Shown here: piece after piece, positions 55,129-63,759 of the stretch
How the letters are laid out: every line of letters begins with the position of its first letter
Numbering within the stretch: the first letter of the stretch is position 1
Assembly: GCF_004295585.1 (NCBI RefSeq)
Contig: NZ_AP019400.1
Span: 3,756,001 to 3,820,000, forward strand
Direction of reading: 5' to 3'
From: Cohnella abietis
GTDB taxonomy: Bacteria > Bacillota > Bacilli > Paenibacillales > Paenibacillaceae
DNA: 64,000 nt
The notes under the pieces: generated by a model
Told to the model about the DNA's origin: nothing
Database searches by the model: none
The model's input: only the letters and a program-made list of their open reading frames with translations
Position numbers and translations under genes: made by a program

Positions 55129-56088
55129 TCACAAATACCGAGCAATAATCTGAACCAGCTTTGCTGGAAGCTGATTTAGATTGGTAATATCCAAAAATCT
55201 CTCATTTCCATAGATTTGACTAATTACATCCTTGTCTTGGCCAATTGCCGCCGCTAGAAATGTAATTCCTTTCCGTTCATACTCGGCAATTGTCTGTTGC
55301 ATGTCTTCTATCGCATAACTTCCCGTATAGTCATCCATGGCTTTGGGTTGTCCGTCACTTATGCTAATCAACAGCTTTGTCTGTTGTGGCGTTACAGCTA
55401 ATCGTTCCCCCATAATTCTAAGAGCCATTCCATCACGATTATTACTCCTCGCCCGAATCGCCATAAGCCTGAATCGATCATTGGGATCAGCTTTGTCAAA
55501 GTCCGTATACGCAAAGATAGACATTTGTTCCATCTTGGAAGCATCCGCAGTATCGCCGTAAATTAATGTTGGAATATTGCAAATTTGACAAAATTCATAT
55601 ACCGCGATCACAGCACGCTTTGCCGCCTCCAATCTCCCAAAAGCAGCCATCGACGCTGATTCGTCAACCCTAAGGCCGACCACAAGGGACGGTGATTCTG
55701 TAGGAGGTCGTTTCTTGGCAAAATATCTATAATCCCGATAAGCCACATTTTCTGCTTGAAATTTGGTGCCATAATATTGATTCCTTGCAAAATCAGCAGA
55801 AATCTCATGCTCCAACAGCGGAAGCGTTTTTCTAGCGATTTCCCACACGACAGGCATAAGCTCTTTACTTAGGTCGACATATTCCTGCTTACTTTCCAAA
55901 ACGTACTCCGGGCGGTGAACAATGAGCTTTACACCTTTATGAATGGATTCGGACACGACCTTCCGAACATCTCGATTCAGCTTTTTGCGAAGATCACGTT
56001 CCTTTTGTAGCGCATCCTCCGACATTGGAGCAGGATTTGCTTGAAGATATTGAGGAGAGCCATCTTCCCCAGTATCTGAGCTTTCCAT
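55129..56088 (-). CDS. vWA-domain protein (CobT/NorD-type MIDAS), MoxR partner
   Basis: 319 residues from the first ATG (56088). The frame is open further upstream to beyond 56243, adding an acidic linker (GDLEDTDSDNDNN). The vWA domain is C-terminal with an intact MIDAS: DESAS (142-146), NRDGMAL and ISDGQP. The CobT/NorD-type vWA proteins work with MoxR ATPases as substrate adaptors. No ribosome site precedes 56088 or the next ATG, which points to translation by a -1 shift from the MoxR gene; such a fusion would be about 700 residues. Confidence 0.8.
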   Translation of the reverse strand: MESSDTGEDGSPQYLQANPAPMSEDALQKERDLRKKLNRDVRKVVSESIHKGVKLIVHRPEYVLESKQEYVDLSKELMPVVWEIARKTLPLLEHEISADFARNQYYGTKFQAENVAYRDYRYFAKKRPPTESPSLVVGLRVDESASMAAFGRLEAAKRAVIAVYEFCQICNIPTLIYGDTADASKMEQMSIFAYTDFDKADPNDRFRLMAIRARSNNRDGMALRIMGERLAVTPQQTKLLISISDGQPKAMDDYTGSYAIEDMQQTIAEYERKGITFLAAAIGQDKDVISQIYGNERFLDITNLNQLPAKLVQIIARYL

Positions 56089-56222
56089 ATGGGTACAATC
56101 ATCAGTAACACGGGAAGAGCTTTCGTCACTATCAGCTGACTTTTTTAATAAGATACCCTCTACCTTTACATTGTTATCATTGTCAGAATCGGTGTCTTCT
56201 AAATCTCCCCATGTCCTGATCT

Positions 56223-57233
56223 CTATGGCATCGTTATAATTTCGTTTTTTTTTACTTCATTTTTCACTTCATTTTTCGCATCAATCGAGGCTTTCTCTAA
56301 ACTGGCTAACAAGCCATTGCTTTTAAGTGCAGCTTCAAGTATTTTGATTTCTTCGGAATCGGTTGTGATCTTGTAGATAACTTTATGGTAAAGGGACTCG
56401 GTTGCTGAAGCACCTCCCGCAACCGCATCTACCCAATAGAAATAGGAACGCATTCCTGCGACGCCTTTAATCGCATTCGATTTAGCTGTTTTGTCTAGAA
56501 TGATGATAGTATCTGCAAAAACGTTCAAAACCTGCTGAGTCGTATAACCGATTTTCGCTATTGCACGTTCGATCATAACTTCTTTAGTTGGCAGGTCCAT
56601 TTTCTCTGCATGCTGAACTCTGTCACGTAGCGCTTCGTTTAGCGGTCTTGACCCTACATAACTGCGGTTAGCTGTAATGACCACTACAAAATCCGGGTGT
56701 CTGCGTATGATTCCTGTCGGGAGATTGATGCTGCCATCTAGTTCCAAGGCGGAATTTAATGCCATTAATACTGCGGCATCTCGAATAACGTTTGGTTCCT
56801 GAATTTCTAGAAGATACCCATTTTGATATGCTCTGACGATTTCCGAAGGGTAAAATCGATACTCAACCTCTTCACCCTCAGTGTTTTCCACTAAGTCCAA
56901 CCGTTCTGATCGTTCAGATGAAATAACTGGCAAAATAGCCCCCATAATATCTGATTTATCCATGTCGGCAAAACAAGTCACTTTCGTATATGGCAATCCA
57001 AAATTAGCTGATAATGCTTTAGCTAGCTGTGTTTTACCTGAACCGGCGTCACCCTCTAATAGGATATTGGCGATTTTCATTTCTCCGCGATTCCAGTTGC
57101 GTTTTATTTCTTTACTTATACGTCGTTCTTCTTCGCTGATCTTATGAGATAACGGCTTTTTCCAAACCAGGTCTTTTTCTACATCACTCAGTTGTCTTGC
57201 AGGCGATAACAAATCTTCTCCATGCTCCGTCAT
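56223..57233 (-). CDS. MoxR-family AAA+ ATPase
   Basis: 336 residues. Walker A GDAGSGKT (61-68), Walker B-like YLLEIQEPNV (140-149, with Glu where Asp is usual), sensor 1 in VVVITANRSY and an arginine finger in NEALRDRV. This is the AAA_5/MoxR arrangement. The start follows AAGGAGGTTCTGCATC and overlaps the MFS stop as ATGA. The end is a short lysine/asparagine tail on the nine-A run. MoxR ATPases act as chaperones with vWA partners, here the next gene. Confidence 0.88.
   Translation of the reverse strand: MTEHGEDLLSPARQLSDVEKDLVWKKPLSHKISEEERRISKEIKRNWNRGEMKIANILLEGDAGSGKTQLAKALSANFGLPYTKVTCFADMDKSDIMGAILPVISSERSERLDLVENTEGEEVEYRFYPSEIVRAYQNGYLLEIQEPNVIRDAAVLMALNSALELDGSINLPTGIIRRHPDFVVVITANRSYVGSRPLNEALRDRVQHAEKMDLPTKEVMIERAIAKIGYTTQQVLNVFADTIIILDKTAKSNAIKGVAGMRSYFYWVDAVAGGASATESLYHKVIYKITTDSEEIKILEAALKSNGLLASLEKASIDAKNEVKNEVKKNEIITMP
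56244..56250 (-). promoter_or_regulatory. Candidate -1 slippery heptamer A AAA AAC at the MoxR/vWA junction
   Basis: The minus strand has nine A followed by C (56253-56244). In the MoxR frame the last seven bases read A AAA AAC, the canonical X XXY YYZ pattern. The zero frame stops seven codons later (TAG at 56225-56223); the -1 frame runs straight into the vWA protein with no stop. A tenth A would also fuse the two, so polymerase slippage or a homopolymer sequencing error are alternatives. Confidence 0.6.
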
Positions 57234-58438
57234 GATGCAGAACCTCCTTCCGCTTTGCTCCTTTTCTCAACGACAAGAGGGATTAGCAAAAGCGCACCAA
57301 TAATAATCAAGCCTCCACTCGCTGCATACACCACCGTCAAGGGAAGGCTATCCTTCAAATAGCCGGAAATGAACATACCCGTGACCATCATCCCCATAAA
57401 CACAGGCATGATCGCCCCAGATACCCGACCAATAAATGCCCCTTCTGTATTCCGTACAATAAGCGTCTGGATTCCACCTTGAATACAAGGGTAAAATAAT
57501 CCGCTAATAATTAAAAGACTAATTGTCAGCCAAATCATCGTAGACGCGCCTATCCCTATCGTACAGACTGCGGTAACAATCAAGCCTAACATGAGCAATC
57601 GCTGTGGCTTTACTTTTTTGGCTATCCCCATTATGGCAATTCCACCAATCAACATGGCTGCCCCATTGGTCATAACCAACCACTGCAGAAATTGTTTGTC
57701 CTGTCCCAATTTCTCGATGACAAGAAATATTTGAAGCGGCTGAGTGAGACCGGACGCCAATCCTACAGCCGAGAAAGTTAAGCTAAGTGTTTTTAAGGAT
57801 TGATTTGAACCGATATAGCTCAGTCCAGCCTTCAACTCCTTCATAAAGCTGCCTGCTCCGTTAGATTTCACTTGCTCCGCATCACGGGGTAGCGACGATA
57901 ATACGAGTGAAGATCCTAGGAACAGAACCGCAGTCAGGACTAGAGATACCTCAATTCCAAACTGTAAGAAAATAAACGTACCGATAACCGGACCCAAAAC
58001 CATAAAGACTGCAACAATCGTTTGGGACATCGCCATCACACCCTGCAGCTGCTCGACTGGAACATGCTGCTTGTACAGCTTCATGGCTGAAGGCTGAGAA
58101 AACTGAGACAGGCTTGCAGAGATAAAAGATCCAATGAGAAGTGCAATCCATCCTCCGTTCATAATGGCCAGCAGCACAGCCACAACGGACAAGGAAGACA
58201 GCAGATCGCTCCATACCATTGTCCGCTTCGGACGCCATCGGTCGGCAAAGGTCCCGCCAATAAGAGCGAATAAGAAGATCGGAGCGAACTCCGCAACAGA
58301 GATAAGTGATACATAAACCGGATTATTATTCGTCAAATCGGTAACATAAAGAAGTACGGCATAATTCCGGATCCAAATTCCTAACTGCAGCAAAACCCGG
58401 GAAAAGATAATAGTTCGAACATAACGATTGCTAAACAT
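57230..58438 (-). CDS. MFS transporter, coupled to the MoxR gene
   Basis: 402 residues, about 12 membrane segments, with FADRWRPKRTMVWSDLLSS as the MFS loop 2-3 motif and PLQIFLVIEKLGQD in the middle. It resembles the DHA3 macrolide/tetracycline type exporters. Its stop overlaps the MoxR start (ATGA), so it is the first gene of the MoxR-vWA operon, an unusual partner for such a system. Four 8-bp direct repeats precede it. Confidence 0.85.
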   Translation of the reverse strand: MFSNRYVRTIIFSRVLLQLGIWIRNYAVLLYVTDLTNNNPVYVSLISVAEFAPIFLFALIGGTFADRWRPKRTMVWSDLLSSLSVVAVLLAIMNGGWIALLIGSFISASLSQFSQPSAMKLYKQHVPVEQLQGVMAMSQTIVAVFMVLGPVIGTFIFLQFGIEVSLVLTAVLFLGSSLVLSSLPRDAEQVKSNGAGSFMKELKAGLSYIGSNQSLKTLSLTFSAVGLASGLTQPLQIFLVIEKLGQDKQFLQWLVMTNGAAMLIGGIAIMGIAKKVKPQRLLMLGLIVTAVCTIGIGASTMIWLTISLLIISGLFYPCIQGGIQTLIVRNTEGAFIGRVSGAIMPVFMGMMVTGMFISGYLKDSLPLTVVYAASGGLIIIGALLLIPLVVEKRSKAEGGSAS

Positions 58439-58458
58439 TTTAATACCTCACTTTTTAT

Positions 58459-58490
58459 TTACTAATTTACTAACTTACTAAATTACTAGT
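58459..58490. promoter_or_regulatory. Four 8-bp direct repeats (TTACTAAN)
   Basis: TTACTAA occurs at 58459, 58467 and 58475 and TTACTAG at 58483, an exact 8-bp period. It lies 21-52 bp upstream of the MFS start, where an operator would be expected. The binding protein is unknown. Confidence 0.55.
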
Positions 58491-58542
58491 TAAATTTATA
58501 TCGGATTTAATCGTTTGTCAATCCGTTATCTGCCTTGGCATA

Positions 58543-58578
58543 CCAAAAACACCTCCTATGTAGAGGAGGTGTTTTTGG
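58543..58578. terminator. Bidirectional terminator after azlCD
   Basis: CCAAAAACACCTCC pairs with GGAGGTGTTTTTGG around an 8-nt loop; an A run and a T run flank the stem. It ends the azlCD transcript before the MFS-MoxR operon. Confidence 0.82.
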
Positions 58579-58627
58579 TTAAATAGGTATTTTTTATATA
58601 AAATGGAGATTAATCAGTCTATTTCCT

Positions 58628-58951
58628 TTAAAAAAAGTAACGTAAAACCATGATCGAAACCATCCCTGCAACTACCGTTCCGAGCAAGCTTTTCGTCTTC
58701 ATAGCTATGAGAACCGTAGGGATTGCAGCCAGTAGCTCAATATAATTTAGCAGAGAGAAATGCTCATCCTGCACGAATAGCTCCTGTCCGATCAATGCCG
58801 CCATGACAGATATGGGAACATAGTTCAACCAGCGAATTCCCCACTCCGGGAGCTCCATCCGACTTAATACGATAAGAGGTAATACCCGAGGCAAAAATGT
58901 CACCAAAGCTGAGCCGATAATAATCAAAAAGACATCCCATCTTACTTCCAT
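58628..58951 (-). CDS. azlD: AzlD-family branched-chain amino acid export subunit
   Basis: 107 residues from the ATG at 58951, inside the end of azlC (10-bp overlap). Four hydrophobic segments; SALVTFLPRVLPLIVLSRMELPEW is the AzlD signature. With AzlC it forms an exporter of branched-chain amino acids or analogues such as azaleucine. Confidence 0.87.
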   Translation of the reverse strand: MEVRWDVFLIIIGSALVTFLPRVLPLIVLSRMELPEWGIRWLNYVPISVMAALIGQELFVQDEHFSLLNYIELLAAIPTVLIAMKTKSLLGTVVAGMVSIMVLRYFF

Positions 58952-59676
58952 TTCTCTATCACCATTCCAATCGTAGAAGCGACTACGGTAGCTACAATAA
59001 CCCCCACATTCCCTGGGTAAACAAAAGCTACACCCACGGCAATGACCACCGCACAAATAGCCACAATGACATCGAGCTTCACTTTTTTACGACTAACAAT
59101 CGCCAAGATCAGCAAACCGATGAACATAGCAGGCAGAGCGAAATCCAGTCCGAACTTTTCCGGGTCTGAAATCCATTGTCCAAAATAGGCACCTGCAACA
59201 TTCGCGAAAATCCAGTTGAGATACGCTGTCAGATTTAAGCCGTGCATCCATTTTTCATTGAGCTGATTTCTTCGCGCTACTTTATTAATGGCAACGCCAA
59301 AGGTTTCATCCGTCAATAGAGAGCCAACCAGCATATTTTTAAACGGAGTAAGATGCCGAAAATAGGGCGACAGCGCCGCACTGAGCAGAATATGCCGCAA
59401 ATTAACAAAGAATATCGTAATCATAATCGGAGTTGCCGCACTCCCTGCGGCAATCATTCCTGCTGCAATAAACTGTGCAGAGCCTGCATATAGTATTGCA
59501 CTCAGAAGTATGATCTCCAAGATGCTCAGACCCGCGGTTTTTTCCAAAACACCCGCTGCAAATCCAATACTCAAATACCCCAGCAAGGTTGGAATACAAT
59601 CCTTCACTCCCTGGATAAAACTATCTTCATTTCTTGGAGTCGCAGGTGATTTTACTTGAAGCTCTTCTTGACTCAA
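58942..59676 (-). CDS. azlC: AzlC-family branched-chain amino acid exporter subunit
   Basis: 244 residues, probably from the TTG at 59676 after AGGAGAAGAGGGAGAAG. GVKDCIPTLLGYLSIGFAAGVLEKTAGLSILE and ILYAGSAQFIAAGMIAAG are the AzlC (LIV-E) blocks. It is followed directly by azlD. No linked AzlB/Lrp regulator is present. Confidence 0.88.
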   Translation of the reverse strand: MSQEELQVKSPATPRNEDSFIQGVKDCIPTLLGYLSIGFAAGVLEKTAGLSILEIILLSAILYAGSAQFIAAGMIAAGSAATPIMITIFFVNLRHILLSAALSPYFRHLTPFKNMLVGSLLTDETFGVAINKVARRNQLNEKWMHGLNLTAYLNWIFANVAGAYFGQWISDPEKFGLDFALPAMFIGLLILAIVSRKKVKLDVIVAICAVVIAVGVAFVYPGNVGVIVATVVASTIGMVIEKWK

Positions 59677-59779
59677 CTTCTCCCTCTTCTCCTATTTTCT
59701 ATTTAGACATTAGATAGTTAACGCTATAAATTCACTTCTACATGAATCGTTTTCCTGTTACCACATGTTAGAGATCCGA

Positions 59780-59925
59780 TTTGTTTGTCCAAAGAGCTTC
59801 TACTTTTTCTGGTCCAAGCACCTTGGTTACCTCAGCAAACATGATATCATTCCACCGAGGGTCTTACCAGACTGTAACTCTTCTTTCCAAGCTGTTTTTA
59901 CGAGCCCCTCTGCTCCCCGGACTTA
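59780..59925 (-). pseudogene. Decayed coding remnant
   Basis: Two frames on the minus strand read as one protein end: AEGLVKTAWKEELQSGKTLG, then after a shift near 59858 DIMFAEVTKVLGPEKVEALW up to a stop near 59775. The N-terminal part is missing. The family is not recognised. Confidence 0.4.
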
Positions 59926-59977
59926 CTGAGTGAACTACACATACCTGTCTGCCAACCCATATGTGTAGTTCACTCAG
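59926..59977. repeat. 18-bp perfect inverted repeat
   Basis: CTGAGTGAACTACACATA (59926-59943) and its exact complement (59960-59977) enclose 16 bp, with further partial pairing outside (CTTA/CAAG). It borders the decayed remnant and may be a small mobile element end or a scar. There is no T run. Confidence 0.6.
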
Positions 59978-60050
59978 CAAGTTAAATTAGCGGTCCGGTC
60001 CACGTAAATCAGTCTCGCAGTCCCCACGGTGGCAGCTTATATATCAACTT

Positions 60051-60097
60051 AAAAGAATCCCCCCTCTGAAAATAGCGATCAGAGAGGGGATTCTTTT
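60051..60097 (-). terminator. Terminator of the sulfhydrylase gene
   Basis: A 19-bp near-perfect stem ending in AAAAGAATCCCC and its complement, with a 9-nt loop, 37 bp past the stop at 60134. Confidence 0.8.
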
Positions 60098-60133
60098 AGG
60101 TTCTAAAATATATGCAAGAAAGAGACCGGTAAA

Positions 60134-61441
<1,308 letters not shown>

Positions 61442-61504
61442 TTAAATTGAATTATTATCTCACTATAATCTGCTAGCTGTTATAAACTTAATTTAATTTC
61501 ATAC

Positions 61505-61529
61505 TATACCAACCCGTTTAGTTGGTATA
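61505..61529. promoter_or_regulatory. Operator-like inverted repeat before metY
   Basis: TATACCAAC-N7-GTTGGTATA is perfect, about 80 bp upstream of the metY start and overlapping a possible promoter. The likely binder is a sulfur-responsive repressor of the Rrf2/CymR kind, but that is a guess. Confidence 0.55.
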
Positions 61530-61623
61530 ATGAGCTTAACATATTAATCATTCATTCTCAAGAATAAATTTCAAATATTTTCACAAAAGATAAATAGGCT
61601 TTATGCTCTGTTGTTGAAACAAC

Positions 61624-61660
61624 AAAACCACTTGTTCAAAAGATTGAATAAGTGGTTTTT
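61624..61660. terminator. Terminator of the YbaK-type gene
   Basis: AAAACCACTT pairs with AAGTGGTTTT; T-rich on both ends. It lies about 40 bp past the stop at 61699. Confidence 0.65.
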
Positions 61661-61698
61661 AGGCGGTAAATATGATTCATTCTCGTCGCAACTATTTG

Positions 61699-62172
61699 TC
61701 ATACAACGATCGGCACAAAGCTTCCTGATACTTGTTCGGCAAGACATTCGGGCTGAATCTCCAATTGCAGACCTATTCTGCCAGCGCTGACAAGCATCGT
61801 TGGCAAATCTTTGGCGCTCCTATCGATGAACGTTGGATATAGCTTCTTCATTCCTAAAGGCGAACAACCTTCACGGATATATCCGGTCTTTTGTTGCAGC
61901 TCCTTAACAGGCAGCATTTCGATCTTCTTCACTCCCGCCGCTTTGGCCGCAAGCTTCAGATCTAGCTCTTCCGCTACAGGGATAATAAATACAAACAAAC
62001 TCGCCCCTTGATGAGCGACGAGCGTCTTAAACACGATTTCCGCAGGTTTGCCGATTTTCTTCGCTACAGCAACGCCGTCAATCTCACCGTCGTCATGAGC
62101 ATAGATCATGACGCTATACGGAATCTTCGACTTGTCCAGCATCCGCATCGCATTCGTTTTCGTTTCAGCCAT
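61699..62172 (-). CDS. ybaK: YbaK/EbsC-family Cys-tRNA(Pro) deacylase
   Basis: 157 residues. The family blocks are KIGKPAEIVFKTLVAHQG, the conserved lysine in KAAGVKKIEMLPVKELQQKTGYIREGCSPLGMKK and PTMLVSAGRIGLQLEI. The enzyme hydrolyses Cys-tRNA(Pro) misacylated by prolyl-tRNA synthetase. It stands alone next to the TetR scar. Confidence 0.88.
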   Translation of the reverse strand: MAETKTNAMRMLDKSKIPYSVMIYAHDDGEIDGVAVAKKIGKPAEIVFKTLVAHQGASLFVFIIPVAEELDLKLAAKAAGVKKIEMLPVKELQQKTGYIREGCSPLGMKKLYPTFIDRSAKDLPTMLVSAGRIGLQLEIQPECLAEQVSGSFVPIVV

Positions 62173-62211
62173 TCTTGCTGCTCCATTCTGTGGTGATTGT
62201 CGTTGAGCGGG

Positions 62212-62515
62212 TTAGGTTGAACGCTTAAACAGCTCCCAGATGCCCATTACTTTCGTGATGGCGCGATCTATCGTTGCAAAAGGGACTCCATCCCGGGCTT
62301 GTGTAGATATGCCATGCATGAAGGTGTCAAAGACGGTAGTCAGCATTGAGACATCCAAGGACGAAGGAATTTCACCTACATCGACGGCACGCTGGATGCA
62401 AGCATGCAAATTACTACGAGTCTGCTTTCTTTTTTCAGCGACAATTTCACGAATATGATTGTTTTTAGAAGAACATGTGCTAGCTGACAATACAATCAAA
62501 CAACCATTAGGTATA
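62212..62515 (-). pseudogene. TetR-family regulator, C-terminal fragment
   Basis: The frame encodes the ligand domain only (GCLIVLSASTCSSKNNHIRE and on to GIWELFKRST). The N-terminal helix-turn-helix is absent; the frame is closed by a stop near 62525. The break lies where an MFS remnant of the opposite strand begins. Confidence 0.7.
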
Positions 62516-62516
62516 G

Positions 62517-62672
62517 AATGCGGCTATCGCCGGCGGCGGGATATTCGGAGGAGTCCTTCTGAATAAATGGGGAAGTACTACCTTTCCATGGGCTCTCCTC
62601 GTGCTCTTGATTCTTGCCCTGTTTGTTGCTTGGCGAGCTAAAAAGCATGGATTTCGTCAATTCGAGAGCTGA
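62517..62672 (+). pseudogene. MFS transporter, C-terminal fragment
   Basis: A plus-strand frame reads AAIAGGGIFGGVLLNKWGST, then a membrane segment (WALLVLLILALFVAW) and ends at TGA 62670. This is the end of a drug-exporter MFS protein. A stop at 62514-62516 directly precedes it. With the TetR fragment it marks one deletion that removed the shared control region and the N-terminal parts of both genes. Confidence 0.65.
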
Positions 62673-62715
62673 TAAGTTGTCCGGAGGAGCTGCACTAAGA
62701 CAAGCTCCTCCCACT

Positions 62716-63153
62716 TTACTCCTTATCCACTTTATTCAATTCCGCAATCGTAAATAGGTGTTTTTCTAGATTGAAATAATAGTTACCGCTTATAGAATTA
62801 AACTCGAAAACACAATAGTCAGGGTCATCTACGCCAAGTGGATAATACTTTTCGTCTCCTTCTGTCCAAATCATTGCTCTGCTTTCACTATCCCGGCATA
62901 CCTTCATTTCCCCAATCAGCATCAGTCCATTGTTTTTGCCCGCAAAATAGAGACATGCCTTTGAATTCGCCAAAAACTGTCTCGTACGAATAGAGGAAGT
63001 ATTTGTTGAAAACCAAAATTTCGTTAACCCCTCATGTACCTTTTTGAACATCTGCTTTGTATTCGGATAGCCATTTTCATCAGTAGAGCTGACGATAATC
63101 GTTCCAGCCTCTTCAACCAGGGACATGATTTGCTTCAAGGAAACGGGATTCAT
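62716..63153 (-). CDS. Pyridoxamine 5'-phosphate oxidase-like flavoprotein
   Basis: 145 residues of the PPOX/split-barrel type, near general stress protein 26: GTIIVSSTDENGYPNTKQMFKKVHEGLTKFWFSTNTSSIRTRQF. It would bind FMN or a related cofactor; the substrate is unknown. It starts 4 bp after the MarR stop and is thus in one operon with it. Confidence 0.83.
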   Translation of the reverse strand: MNPVSLKQIMSLVEEAGTIIVSSTDENGYPNTKQMFKKVHEGLTKFWFSTNTSSIRTRQFLANSKACLYFAGKNNGLMLIGEMKVCRDSESRAMIWTEGDEKYYPLGVDDPDYCVFEFNSISGNYYFNLEKHLFTIAELNKVDKE

Positions 63154-63157
63154 TATA

Positions 63158-63598
63158 TTACTCCTCGCAATGTTTTAGATTATTAAGCACTTTAGCAAGC
63201 ATGTTGTCGAACTGCTCAATTTCCTTATCCGAAAATCCCTGATAAAATATTTCATTCATCTGTTCTGTCACTTTATCGTAGTTATCACTAAGCGCTCTAG
63301 CTTGTGGTGTAAGTGTAATTAGTGTTTGTCTTCGATCTTTTGGATGTTGATTGCGTTGAATATGACCTTGCTCACCCATTCGATCAAGCATGCTAGTGAG
63401 TGTCGTTTTTGCAAGTGATGTCTTCTCACCAAGCTCTGTAATGGTTAAATTGTCTTTCTGCCAGAGAACAAATAAGATTCGTCCTTGCGCGCCATTAAAC
63501 TCCTCGATAGCATTTTCTTTAAGTAATTTTTCAAAAATTCTACTGCTAAGCTGTTTAATTTGGGAAATATAAAACCCCCCACTTGTTTCTCTAGTCAT
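63158..63598 (-). CDS. MarR-family transcriptional regulator
   Basis: 146 residues from the ATG at 63598 (AAGGATGGTGCTT upstream). The winged helix reads LTITELGEKTSLAKTTLTSMLDRMGEQGHIQRNQHPKDRRQTLITLT. It probably regulates itself and the PPOX gene through the repeat at 63616-63632. Confidence 0.9.
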   Translation of the reverse strand: MTRETSGGFYISQIKQLSSRIFEKLLKENAIEEFNGAQGRILFVLWQKDNLTITELGEKTSLAKTTLTSMLDRMGEQGHIQRNQHPKDRRQTLITLTPQARALSDNYDKVTEQMNEIFYQGFSDKEIEQFDNMLAKVLNNLKHCEE

Positions 63599-63615
63599 AA
63601 GCACCATCCTTATCA

Positions 63616-63632
63616 TACTATATAGGATAGTA
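63616..63632. promoter_or_regulatory. MarR operator candidate
   Basis: TACTAT-ATAGG-ATAGTA is a perfect 6-5-6 repeat 18 bp upstream of the MarR start. A second overlapping pair CTATAT/ATATAG extends it to 63640. Confidence 0.5.
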
Positions 63633-63759
63633 CCATATAGAACTAAAAACAAGAGGATATACAAAAAAGGAGCAGCAAGTACTTTCTCCTGCTGCCCCAC
63701 TTATGCTAGTTTCAATCGCTCCGAAATCTAAAATTATAGCTCAAATACCCTCCCGAACT

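Noticed and set aside
56088..56223. Ordinary start of the vWA gene at ATG 56088
   Set aside because: There is no ribosome site within 20 bases, and the upstream in-frame sequence looks coding, so a normal start is the weaker explanation.
62496..62714. Minus-strand 72-codon gene
   Set aside because: It is the antisense of the MFS C-terminal remnant.
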